The notes under the pieces were generated by a model that saw only the letters and a list, made by a program, of their open reading frames with translations, was not told the origin of the DNA and did not search any database. Both the position numbers and the translations under genes were made by a program. This document shows, one piece after another, positions 8,376 to 16,023 of a DNA stretch of 64,000 nucleotides (position 1 is the first letter of the stretch; the number at the start of each line of letters is the position of its first letter). This DNA comes from DATLZU01 sp051293835 (lineage in GTDB: Bacteria > Nitrospirota > Nitrospiria > Nitrospirales > Nitrospiraceae), in NCBI GenBank assembly GCA_051293835.1, contig JBPKMA010000002.1, positions 310,001 to 374,000 on the forward strand. The letters are read 5' to 3'.

Positions 8376-8405
8376 TCAGCCGTCAACTCCCGAGCTGACG
8401 GCTGA
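8376..8405 (-). repeat. 10-bp inverted repeat between rubrerythrin and the Fe-S oxidoreductase
   Basis: TCAGCCGTCA (8376-8385) pairs perfectly with TGACGGCTGA (8396-8405) across a 10-nt loop, in the 79-nt gap between the two genes. There is no T-run on either side, so it is not a standard terminator. An mRNA processing or stability element that sets different levels of the two products is a reasonable reading. Confidence 0.5.
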
Positions 8406-8426
8406 ATGCCGATGGCTTTTAACTGA

Positions 8427-8855
8427 TTATCCCTGCTTCAAGCTTTCCAATCCCTTCGTGAAGCGGTTGGCGTGGGACCGTTCCGCCTTCGCCAGGGTTT
8501 CAAACCATTCGGCCAACTCGGGGAAACCTTCCTCGCGGGCGGTCTTGGCCATGCCCGGATACATCTGAGTGTATTCGTAGGTCTCACCTTCAATGGCCGA
8601 CTTCAAGTTGGCTTCTGTATTGCCGATCGGCACATCGGTCACCGGATCGCCGACCTCTTTCAAGAAATCCAGATGGCCGAACGCATGGCCCGTCTCCGCT
8701 TCCGATGTATCACGAAACAGGCCGCCGATGTCCGGATAGCCTTCAATATCCGCGCGCCGTGCGAAATAGAGATAGCGCCGGTTCGCCTGGGATTCGCCGG
8801 CGAAAGCGCGCTTCAAGTTTTCATGGCTCTTGGTACCTTTGAGACTCTTGCTCAT
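8427..8855 (-). CDS. rbr: Rubrerythrin (diiron domain only)
   Basis: A ferritin-like diiron peroxidase that reduces H2O2 to water. It has 142 residues with the paired ligand motifs ESQANRRYLYF, SEAETGHAFGH, EGETYEYTQMYP and KAERSHANRF. The C-terminal rubredoxin domain of classical rubrerythrin is absent, so an outside electron donor is needed. The Fe-S oxidoreductase encoded next is the likely candidate. The ATG at 8855 has GGAGGAGG upstream and overlaps the regulator stop by 4 nt (ATGA), showing translational coupling. Confidence 0.93.
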   Translation of the reverse strand: MSKSLKGTKSHENLKRAFAGESQANRRYLYFARRADIEGYPDIGGLFRDTSEAETGHAFGHLDFLKEVGDPVTDVPIGNTEANLKSAIEGETYEYTQMYPGMAKTAREEGFPELAEWFETLAKAERSHANRFTKGLESLKQG

Positions 8856-9355
8856 TGTTTCCTCCTCCTCTGAACAGATAGGTGTTGTGATGAATGAGGC
8901 CCCGTGCGGTGCGCCGCAGCGTCCGGCCTTTTCCTGCGCCGACACACCGCACAGTAGCCGTAAAACTCAACCCGATGCCCAGTCACCTCGAAGTCCAGCC
9001 GACCGCCGACCCGCATTGGCAGTCGATCAAGCGTCGCATCCATCAAGTCTTCGATCTTTCGGCATCCCAGACAGATCAGGTGATGGTGCAGACCAATGTT
9101 GGCGTCGAACCGAGATCGGTCATGCCAGTAATTGACCTCTCGCACGAGGCCAGCCTCGCGTAGCACGCCGAGCGTGTAGTACACCGTATTCTGAGAGATC
9201 ATCGGATGGACCTTTTTGACCTCCCGATACAGATCCTCGGCTGTCGGATGGTTGGCAGTTCCAGCCAAGGCGCCGTAGATCGCTGCCCGCTGAGGCGTCA
9301 TACGCACCCCGCGCTCCCGAAACCGTCTCCGTATCTCGTCGAGGCAGAGCGCCAT
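8852..9355 (-). CDS. Fur-family transcriptional regulator (PerR-like)
   Basis: A metal-dependent winged-helix repressor of 167 residues. The DNA-binding domain includes MTPQRAAIYGAL and SQNTVYYTLGVLREAGL. The metal site region has NIGLHHHLICLGCRKIED and a second CxxC (CAVC) for structural zinc. Coupling to rubrerythrin and the upstream Per-box-like palindrome support a peroxide sensor (PerR) over an iron sensor. The C-terminal tail after CAVC is long, basic and low in complexity. GAGGAATGAT precedes the ATG at 9355. It is the first gene of an operon running to DUF3501. Confidence 0.9.
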   Translation of the reverse strand: MALCLDEIRRRFRERGVRMTPQRAAIYGALAGTANHPTAEDLYREVKKVHPMISQNTVYYTLGVLREAGLVREVNYWHDRSRFDANIGLHHHLICLGCRKIEDLMDATLDRLPMRVGGRLDFEVTGHRVEFYGYCAVCRRRKRPDAAAHRTGPHSSQHLSVQRRRKQ

Positions 9356-9367
9356 ATCATTCCTCGA

Positions 9368-9382
9368 TAGGAATGATTCCTA
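9368..9382. promoter_or_regulatory. Per-box-like operator of the fur-rbr operon
   Basis: TAGGAATGATTCCTA is a perfect 7-1-7 palindrome, the same architecture as PerR/Fur boxes (TTATAATNATTATAA for PerR). On the minus strand it overlaps a -10 candidate, in TTGAAT-17 nt-TATGTA, and lies 13 nt upstream of the regulator ATG. This is the position expected for autorepression. Confidence 0.65.
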
Positions 9383-9433
9383 CATATCATAGGACACCGA
9401 CACATTCAAGAGGACCGAAGCCGTCGGTGTGTT

Positions 9434-9994
9434 TCAAGAAGTACAGCCATAGACCGGCAATTCGTCGGCCATGTCCGCGAGCGGCTTGTACGCGCGATCT
9501 TTCGCCGACAGCAGCGGCTCGGCCACCGGCCAGGCGATCCCCAAGTTCCGGTCGTTCCACAGAATGCCGCGTTCGTCGGACGGGGAATAGAACCGCGTAC
9601 ACTTGTACAGGAAAGCCGCGCTGTCACTGGTCACACAGAATCCATGCGCGTACCCCGGCGGGATATAGAGCTGGAGGCGGTTCTCGGCGGATAGCTCGAC
9701 GCCGTACCATTTGCCGAACGTAGGAGAGCCCTTACGGATATCGAGCACCACGTCGTAAACCGCACCATACGGCACCATTACCAGCTTGCCTTGGGGTTGC
9801 TTAAGTTGGTAGTGCAGACCACGAACGGTTCCGCGCACCGACCAGGACAAGTTGTCCTGCACGAACGGACCTTCGATGCCCGCCTGGGCGTAGCGCATTG
9901 CGTGGTACGTCTCCATGAAGAATCCGCGCGCATCTTGAAAGATCTCGGGCTCGATCAACACCACCCCTTCCAGTTCGGTCGCTATCACACGCAC
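9434..9994 (-). CDS. rmlC: dTDP-4-dehydrorhamnose 3,5-epimerase
   Basis: Converts dTDP-4-keto-6-deoxyglucose to dTDP-4-keto-rhamnose in dTDP-L-rhamnose synthesis for surface polysaccharide. It is a 186-residue cupin with family motifs VQDNLSWS, GTVRGLHYQ, the catalytic His region (RGLHYQLKQPQGKLV), DVVLDIRKGSPTFG and IPPGYAHGF. The GTG start at 9994 is preceded by GAGGAGGGAG. rmlA, rmlB and rmlD are not nearby, so it is an isolated member of the pathway here. It is on the same strand as the regulator at 9355 but separated from it by the operator region. Confidence 0.93.
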   Translation of the reverse strand: MRVIATELEGVVLIEPEIFQDARGFFMETYHAMRYAQAGIEGPFVQDNLSWSVRGTVRGLHYQLKQPQGKLVMVPYGAVYDVVLDIRKGSPTFGKWYGVELSAENRLQLYIPPGYAHGFCVTSDSAAFLYKCTRFYSPSDERGILWNDRNLGIAWPVAEPLLSAKDRAYKPLADMADELPVYGCTS

Positions 9995-10014
9995 TGCTCC
10001 CTCCTCTATTCTCT

Positions 10015-10284
10015 CTATTCTCGATCGATGGTCCGTTTGACGGCCCCAATGAGCAACCCGCTCTTGCCCTGTTCGGCGTCGCGCCGATCTTCAAAAGTTC
10101 TCATGGTCTTGGGCCACCCTGCAAGATGACCATGCCCCTCACGCAGCTCTCTCCAATAGCCTATTGCCGGGCACCCATTGCCTTCTTCAAAGCATTTGAT
10201 GCCCTGCGAGAAGAAATGAGGACCAGCTGGATCTCCTTGCTCTCCGCTCGGTGCTGCTGAGCTTTTCAAGGCGTTACAGTTCAT
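10015..10284 (-). CDS. Possible small hypothetical protein
   Basis: An 89-residue frame whose ATG overlaps the last codons of the frameshifted gene upstream by 11 nt. It has four Cys and an aromatic and charged composition, and ends immediately before rmlC. No family is recognised and codon use is weaker than in neighbours. It may be a real coupled gene or chance. Confidence 0.3.
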   Translation of the reverse strand: MNCNALKSSAAPSGEQGDPAGPHFFSQGIKCFEEGNGCPAIGYWRELREGHGHLAGWPKTMRTFEDRRDAEQGKSGLLIGAVKRTIDRE

Positions 10285-10646
10285 CGCGGCAGTCGCTCGG
10301 ATCCATCGGCGAGTAGAGTTGCCAGAGGCGCTCGACCAGCGGCAGCGCGGTGGGTGTACTGGGAAGCGTAGGCTCGCTAGGCGGCTGATCCCTTGTCAGA
10401 ACGGTAATGCCCGCTTCCGTCACGCGGCTCCAGACCGTCTCTACCATGGCTTCCAGGGTGACTTCTGTCCCGAACCGGAGAGTGCACCCGCTTCGTCGGT
10501 TCCGTCGGCGGAGGATCGGTGGAAATCACCGCCCAGCACCGATCGAAAATCGCGGTGCGCACCTCTGAGGTGCAGAGCGCCACCACAAACAGCACGAACT
10601 GCAGATCCTCCATGCCGGGTCGATGGATATCGAACGAAGGCATCAT
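10274..10646 (-). pseudogene. Frameshifted hypothetical gene
   Basis: The frame begins MMPSFDIHRPGMEDLQFVLF, with AAGGA upstream of the ATG at 10646, and runs in one phase to about 10490. The coding signal then moves by one base into a frame reading FGTEVTLEAMVETVWSRV and ending YSPMDPSDCRDEL with a TAA at 10274-10276. Joined, the two pieces make a protein of about 124 residues that I do not recognise. A single-nucleotide indel near 10478-10490, either a mutation or an assembly error, is the simplest explanation. Confidence 0.5.
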
Positions 10647-10724
10647 TCGCGTTCCTTAGTAGCGCAATCGGGCGGAGTCAACGGCAGGCGACGGAGCGTC
10701 TAGACAGGCCCAATCCGCGCTCAG

Positions 10725-10752
10725 TATCATCTGGCGCAGATGATAATTTTTT
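10725..10752 (+). terminator. Palindrome with T-run directly upstream of the MoaD/ThiS-like gene
   Basis: TATCATCTG (10725-10733) and CAGATGATA (10737-10745) form a perfect 9-bp stem with loop GCG, followed by A and six T residues. It looks like an intrinsic terminator, yet no plus-strand gene lies upstream. The Shine-Dalgarno of the next gene begins a few bases later. The left arm also matches a -10 (TAGACA-18 nt-TATCAT), so it could be an operator overlapping the promoter. Confidence 0.5.
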
Positions 10753-10767
10753 GTGGAGAGAAGGTCG

Positions 10768-11043
10768 ATGGTGACCATTACGCTCATGGGACAACTCCAA
10801 GCTGCCGACGGTGAGCGCGATCTGGCTTGTGAAGTCACCACCCCCATCACGGTGCGACAACTCATCCAACGCCAGGGCCGGAACCTGCGGGACATCCTGC
10901 AATTGATGAAGGAAAAGAAAGTGCTGGTGACCGTCAACAAACGGATCGCGAGCATGGACACGGTGGTGCACGACGGCGACGCCATCAAGCTGGTCGGCCA
11001 TGACGGCACAGGAGGAAGTGGGTTAGGCCCTTCGTTTATCTGA
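10768..11043 (+). CDS. MoaD/ThiS-like ubiquitin-fold sulfur-carrier protein with extended C-terminus
   Basis: A 91-residue beta-grasp protein with the ThiS/MoaD pattern: VRQLIQRQ, KKVLVTVNKR and TVVHDGDAIKLVG. Family members end in Gly-Gly, which is adenylated and thiocarboxylated. This one reads HDGTGGSGLGPSFI, so the GG is followed by eight more residues. It would need trimming, would act without a GG tail, or would have another role. GGAGAGAAGG precedes the ATG at 10768, with a GTG immediately after as an alternative. No molybdopterin, thiamine or tRNA-thiolation gene is adjacent. Confidence 0.75.
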   Translation: MVTITLMGQLQAADGERDLACEVTTPITVRQLIQRQGRNLRDILQLMKEKKVLVTVNKRIASMDTVVHDGDAIKLVGHDGTGGSGLGPSFI

Positions 11044-11200
11044 CCGCGGCACAGTGGCGTGCAGGGGGCAACGCTGGCAAAAACGGCGATCACGGACGCA
11101 GAAGGGCCGGTTCGCGTGGGAACCAGCCCTCGCATGTGGGAAACCTATGAAGCCTGAACAGGCGGAATCGCTGAGCTCAGTGCAACCAGGTCGCTCACGC

Positions 11201-11488
11201 TCACTTCTTCCCGAGGATGGCGTCCTTGGCGGCTTTCGCAACACGAAACTTGACCACGCGCTTGGCAGGAATCTTGATCGGCTCGCCAGTCTGAGGGTTG
11301 CGCCCCATGCGCGCCTTCCGATTCGATAACACCAGCTTGCCGATCCCGGGAACAGTGAAGGTGTTCTTCGCCTCCTTGTATGCGAGTGCAGCGAGCTCAT
11401 CCAGCATCTGGACGGCGGCCTTTTTGGTGATCCCGACCTTCCCTGCCAGGTGATCGGCGATCTGGGACTTCGTCATCGATTTGGCCAT
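11201..11488 (-). CDS. hup: HU-family DNA-binding protein
   Basis: A nucleoid-associated dimeric protein that bends and compacts DNA. It has 95 residues with the family signature in the beta-arm (GKLVLSNRKARMGRNPQTGE), the N-terminal helices with KKAAVQMLDELA, and a basic C-terminus ending AILGKK. AAAGGAGG lies before the ATG at 11488. It is transcribed alone. The 11044-11200 interval between it and the convergent MoaD-like gene shows no convincing gene. Confidence 0.95.
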   Translation of the reverse strand: MAKSMTKSQIADHLAGKVGITKKAAVQMLDELAALAYKEAKNTFTVPGIGKLVLSNRKARMGRNPQTGEPIKIPAKRVVKFRVAKAAKDAILGKK

Positions 11489-11772
11489 ACGTACCTCCTT
11501 TGTGTCTCATATGGTGAATAGTCAGTGGCGGCGATCTGGAACTGCCCGTATTCCAGGTCTATTGTGTAGGAACTTTGTCGCAGCCTGTGAAGGACGCGCA
11601 AACCGCGCGCAGAGTGTAGCCAAAGCCCTGGAGGCTGTCAACCGGAAAAACGTGCATCTGGCATGGCAAAAAGCATACTCACGCACTCTTGATCGGCAAC
11701 CGACGTGAGAGTAGAGTTACAGCCGGTTTGCAAGAACTCGAAATCATTCCATTTCACGAGCACGAGGTCCTC

Positions 11773-12345
11773 ATGGGCAAAGAACTACCGATTGTGCCGA
11801 CTTCCCCGCAAGGGGGAGAGGGGGCGAAGGGAGAATCATACATTTATTGCAGGGTCTTCTGCGGCCGCGAGAATGCCCCCCCGCTCAAACTGCTGCTGGA
11901 TTTTCTTAAATCGCGCGGCCAAGTTCCCTTGATTCCCCGAATGGATCCTGCGGCGCTCGAAGAATGGGCCTGGGTCCATATCTCCCTGGGATACAACCGC
12001 GATCGTAAACCGATCCAACTCTTTTGCCTGCGGGACCGGGGGACCTATAAGGAAGCGTTCGAACAGGAGCAGAAACAATTTCTCGAACAGTTGTCGGTTT
12101 ACGACAACATTGAAGCCGACCTCGTGCGAGAGCATGTGCGACGGGCTCGGTTCATCGCCACCACGCGATTGGTCAAGGATGATGTGACGGAAGACGGATA
12201 CGATTTCAACGGCTGGATCCTGGAGTTTTTCCAAGAGCAGTGCAACGGGATCGTCCAGATGGATGGGAAGGGATTCTTTTCGCCGAAAGGTGAGCTGATC
12301 GTCGAACTGCAGGACGAGATCTCGTCCGAGATCGACATGGTCTGA
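11773..12345 (+). CDS. Conserved hypothetical protein
   Basis: About 190 residues, soluble, with no signal peptide or recognised domain. The N-terminus contains a Gly/Glu-rich stretch encoded by G-rich DNA (around 11804-11831). The well-behaved part follows from about ESYIYCRVFCG. It is rich in aromatics and acidic residues, with QLFCLRDRG, EADLVREHVRRARF and an acidic end (ELQDEISSEIDMV). The ATG at 11773 has GAGG upstream; an earlier TTG at 11689 is less likely. It is 26 nt upstream of the YkgJ-type gene and probably cotranscribed with it. Function unknown. Confidence 0.65.
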   Translation: MGKELPIVPTSPQGGEGAKGESYIYCRVFCGRENAPPLKLLLDFLKSRGQVPLIPRMDPAALEEWAWVHISLGYNRDRKPIQLFCLRDRGTYKEAFEQEQKQFLEQLSVYDNIEADLVREHVRRARFIATTRLVKDDVTEDGYDFNGWILEFFQEQCNGIVQMDGKGFFSPKGELIVELQDEISSEIDMV

Positions 12346-12371
12346 CCACAATCGGTCTTCCGGTCATACCT

Positions 12372-13013
12372 GTGTTACAGAGGCCGCAGAGCCGCCTTCC
12401 GGTCCTCGCCGACCGGTGGTTCAATCGGGCGCGAGCCGCCCTGCTCGGCCAACTCCCTTGTCGCAAAGGGTGTTATCAGTGCTGCTTCGGCCCCTTCCCT
12501 GTCACCGTGCTCGACATTGTGGAATTACAGTGGGCGCTGGGGCTGATGGAGTCTGCGCGCCGGGATACGATTCAAGGCCTCGCCCGCCAATACGTCGCCA
12601 CGATCGAATCCCGGTATCCCCGCCTCGCCGAATGTCCTTGGCTCGACGACTGGCCTGATGCGGAGATCGATCAGTTGGCCGCCGAATTCGCCGAGCTGCC
12701 CTGTCCTGCGCTTCAACCAGATGGCGGGTGCGGCGTCTATCCGTTCCGGCCACTCACTTGCCGGATGATGGGCATTCCCGTTGAAGAACGGGGAATGGTT
12801 CATGGCGCCTGCGTGGTGCAGGCATCCGTCCCGCTCGTCCGCCTGTCCCGCTCACTGCGCCTGGAAGAGGAACTCCTGGCGCGGCAGGAAGCCGACGAAC
12901 TGGACCGTGTCCGCCGAGAGCGGCAGATCGCGGGGGAGGAAATGCTGCTGCCCTATGGATTTCTCCCTGAGCGAGTACCGGAGGCTCTCTACGTCCACCT
13001 GGACAGGATGTGA
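12372..13013 (+). CDS. YkgJ-type cysteine-cluster protein (putative Zn/Fe-chelating domain)
   Basis: A 213-residue protein with the cysteine layout of the CxxCxxCC (UPF0153/YkgJ) family: PCRKGCYQCCFGPFP near residue 30, a central PCPALQPDGGCGVYPFRP and TCRMMGIP. These residues are thought to bind zinc or an Fe-S cluster. The rest is helical and charged. The GTG start at 12372 has only a weak ribosome site. Substrate and partner are unknown. Two tRNA genes follow. Confidence 0.75.
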   Translation: MLQRPQSRLPVLADRWFNRARAALLGQLPCRKGCYQCCFGPFPVTVLDIVELQWALGLMESARRDTIQGLARQYVATIESRYPRLAECPWLDDWPDAEIDQLAAEFAELPCPALQPDGGCGVYPFRPLTCRMMGIPVEERGMVHGACVVQASVPLVRLSRSLRLEEELLARQEADELDRVRRERQIAGEEMLLPYGFLPERVPEALYVHLDRM

Positions 13014-13051
13014 AGCGCTGTGATAAGTTCAGTTCTGCTTCGTGGGCGGGT

Positions 13052-13127
13052 GCGCCTGTAGCTCAGTGGATAGAGCACTAGCCTCCGGAGCTAGGGGCCA
13101 CAGGTTCAAATCCTGTCAGGCGCGCCA
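13052..13127 (+). tRNA. tRNA-Arg (CCG)
   Basis: A 76-nt cloverleaf with acceptor GCGCCTG pairing CAGGCGC, discriminator G and an encoded CCA. The anticodon loop is CTCCGGA (anticodon CCG) between CTAGC and GCTAG. The T-loop is GGTTCAAATCC. Confidence 0.97.
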
Positions 13128-13213
13128 TACCCCCGTTGAGTCGACCAAAGTCTGGTGATCGCTTTTGGTAACAGAGTAACCATTCCTAACGACCGGTGAG
13201 TTTCAGACGCGGT

Positions 13214-13289
13214 GGGCCGTTAGCTCAGCTGGTAGAGCAGCTGACTCTTAATCAGCGGGCCGCAGGTTCGATCCCTGCACGGCCCACCA
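13214..13289 (+). tRNA. tRNA-Lys (CTT)
   Basis: A 76-nt cloverleaf with acceptor GGGCCGT pairing ACGGCCC, discriminator A and an encoded CCA. The anticodon loop is CTCTTAA (anticodon CTT) between GCTGA and TCAGC. The T-arm is CAGGTTCGATCCCTG. It is 86 nt downstream of tRNA-Arg. Confidence 0.97.
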
Positions 13290-14399
13290 AACCAAGCTTG
13301 CTCGAACCGCCCACTCTTCTTCGGTGCTTCGTAATGAGCGCGGGCGGATACATCCCTCCGACCCGGAGGCTATTTGATTGTTCTTCGGTTCCATCCAAAC
13401 CTCGCGTGCACGTGCTGCCCGCTCGTTTGAGGTTTATCGAGCTTGACGCGACGGGATAGAGTCCTCAATCCACTGGCCCGCCTGGTCCTATCGCTCGCTT
13501 GGCGCGCACCAGCCGTCTCCTTAAAACCATCCCACTCTTTTCCGCTCCATTTCTGTCGCTCTTCCCACGCACGTCGGGTTGATTCCCGAGCAGGGAATGG
13601 CGTATTCCCTGCCGACAAAACTCATGTAGGATCGCTCTTCAACAAGCCGATGCGGGTCGAGACGGTTCGCGCCAGACCTTGTGTGGCGGGACGATCGACG
13701 CGCTCAAGTCGCAAACGCTCGTGATCGAGTCGCCTGGAGCGAGCTACCTGGAGCGTAAATGGCCACCGGCGTTTCGCGGAAGACCGGCGCCTGGCCGCTT
13801 TCCACTCTCCGGCAAGCGCTGGTGAATGGATTTTAGGGACGCCTGATCGATTTGGATGCGCATGTGAGAAACAAAATTCCGGAGTTCGTCTTGCGTGGCG
13901 AGTTGAGCCTGGCATCGGGCGCGCTGGCGGGGATGGATGCTCGCGTGTCTGATTCTCTGAATCTGTTTCGGCGGAGAAGATGGCCTTCAACGTCGACGAC
14001 TATCTGCCGATTATCACCCCAGCGTCGGAAGTGACTCCGACACCGGCCGAGGCCCCTGTGCCGTCGTAGGAAAGGCCTTCCTTCGCATCACCGGCACGAT
14101 CCTGCCAGAACTCTGGAACCACTTGGGCACGAGCTGATTTGCCGGCTCCGCGCCGGTTCATTCTCGGCCCCAGCGGCCAGTCCACCGAGCGGGGCCGGCA
14201 TTCGGCAAAAACGGGAGGATGCTGGCTCGAGTTGCGATCGTTGCGGCGGGGGTGTACCTCTTGGCGGGCACGTTCCCTATCTCGCTTCCCGCCTTCGCTG
14301 AGCATCTTGTTTATCCCCAGACCACGGGTGAGTTCCAACCTCCGGAGAAACCGCTGGCCCGGAGCCTGGTGTGGGGGACATCATCCGCCCCGGCCACGA
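13290..14399. other. Gene-poor decayed stretch after the tRNA genes
   Basis: About 1.1 kb without an intact gene. Short coding-like pieces occur in different plus-strand frames. Around 13675-13800 is a frame with GTIDALKSQTLVIESPG. Around 13850-13970 is one with HVRNKIPEFVLRGELSLASG. At 13980-14069 is MAFNVDDYLPIITPASE up to a stop, and at 14219 a hydrophobic start (MLARVAIVAAGVYLLAG). None joins into a recognisable protein. They look like remnants of genes lost before the broken kinase that follows. Mutually exclusive hairpins lie at 13582-13611. Confidence 0.5.
13582..13611. repeat. Alternating inverted repeat (ATTCCC/GGGAAT)
   Basis: ATTCCC-5 nt-GGGAAT-5 nt-ATTCCC. The middle arm can pair with either neighbour, and CAGGGAAT (13591-13598) pairs perfectly with ATTCCCTG (13604-13611). 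It could be a REP-like remnant or a switchable RNA hairpin. Confidence 0.4.
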
Positions 14400-15935
14400 C
14401 GACGGCGGGGTCGTCGTCGAGGGGCCGGCTTTACGGACCCTGGCGCACGAAGGATCGTCAGGGATCAGGCCATCCATCGAGAGTTCTACGAGAGGGCTCT
14501 CCGCACGCATCAGGAAGTCGGGTATCTGGAGTTCACTCGCTTCGAGAATTTGTTCGGCCGGGCCACCACCAGCGGCCAGCCCGTGCTGGCAAATGATCCG
14601 CCGAGGGATCCGCGGGCTGGCGGGCTTCCACCCGGGCATCCGCCTCTCCGGCATTTCCTCGGTGTCCCCACGTTGCAGGGTGGAGAGGTCGTGGGCTGAT
14701 CGGCGTGGCGAATCGGCCGGGCGGATACACCGGAACCGAAGTGGCCCGGCTTGCATTGCTGACTCATGCCATCGGGGCCTCTACGATTGCTACCGCCGCC
14801 ACCAACGGGAGGCGGCGTTGGAAGATCAACTGCGCCACATACAGAAGTTGGAAAGCATCGGCTAGTTGGCCGGGGGAGTTGCGCATAACTTTAATAATCT
14901 GCTCACCGTCATCAATGGGTACTCCGACGACCTCTAGGCCGAGTTGAAGCACGACGATCCTCCCCAAGCCCAAATCGCCCAGATCCGCCCGCAGGGAGCA
15001 GGCTGCGACGTTGACCCGGAGGCTCCTCGCCTTCGGCAAGCAACAGACCCTTGCACCTGTCATCGTCGAACTGAACCACGTGGTCACCGAGATGCTCCGG
15101 CGGGTAATCGGGGAACATATCGAGTTACGCCTGGATCTCACCGCCAGCCCCGCACATGTCTTCATGGATCCCGCGCAATTGAACCAAGTCCTCCTGAACC
15201 TCATTCTCAATGCTCGGGACGCGATGCCCGAGCACAGCGTACTCCCCATTGCGACTCGCAACGTCGACCTGGACACCGCGTTCGCCCACGGTCATCCCGG
15301 GAGCGAGGTCAGCCCGCATGTCCTGCTGTCTGTTCAAGACACCGGGATCGGAATGGAGGCCGAGACCCAAGCCCGTATCTTCGAGCCCTTTTTTACAACC
15401 AAGGGGCCGGCGAAGGGTACCAGACTAGGACTCTCGACCGTGGTTCGGGATCGTCAAGCAAAGCGGAGGCTACATTGCGGTGGAGAGTGCGCACGGCCGT
15501 GGGACGACATTCCGGATCTATCTCCCGCAGTTCAGCAATGCGGGAGAGGAAACGCCACCGGCTATGCCGCTTGTGGCGGCGTCGAGCGGCGGGACCGAGA
15601 TCATCCTTCTCGTGGAAGACGAAGCGATGGTGAGAACTCTGGCACGCGAAGCATTGAGCGGACATGGCTATCGGGTGCTCGAAGCTGCCAACGGCCGTCA
15701 GGCGATGCAACTCGTCCAAGCGTACGATGTAATCATGCCCGGGATGAACAGCCTCGAGCTCGCTCAGCAGCTCAAAGCGCTTCGGCCGGACATGAAGACA
15801 CTGTACATGTCGGCTTACGCAGACGAGATCCTGGGGGCCCGCGGCGTGTTCCCAGCGAGCGTCAATTTTCTGCAGAAGCCCTTTACGCCCGCCATCCTGG
15901 CGCGCAAAGTGTGCGAAGTGTTAACCTGCTCGTAA
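14400..15935 (+). pseudogene. Decayed GAF-domain hybrid histidine kinase with receiver
   Basis: Fragments of one protein in changing frames. A GAF-like domain (TRFENLFGRATTSGQPVLAN, PGHPPLRHFLGVPTLQGGEV, then ANRPGGYTGTEVARL after a shift) is followed by a kinase core with H-box LAGGVAHNFNNLLTVINGY, an N-box (LNLILNARDAMP), DTGIGM, FEPFFTTKG and TTFRIYLPQ. The C-terminal receiver (ILLVEDEA, YDVIMPGMN) lacks a segment before its Asp. Two in-frame TAG codons (14863-14865 and 14935-14937) and at least four frameshifts break it. Stops as well as indels argue for true decay. The last piece (15480-15935) is open and could still encode a receiver. Confidence 0.85.
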
Positions 15936-16023
15936 CCGTGCCGCACCCTCGGCCGCAGGGTCATCTGCTGACCCGCCGCTGCCTCTGCTTTGCAACGATG
16001 TTAGCGGGTTAAAACCAGCCACG

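Noticed and set aside
11044..11200. Plus-strand frame beginning at a GTG at 11054 with two Cys, considered as a zinc-ribbon partner of the MoaD-like protein
   Set aside because: The frame runs antisense into HU, cysteine spacing does not match a zinc ribbon, and there is no ribosome site.
13290..14399. Possible integrated element next to the tRNA genes
   Set aside because: No integrase, no repeat of the tRNA 3' end and no phage or conjugation genes could be found.
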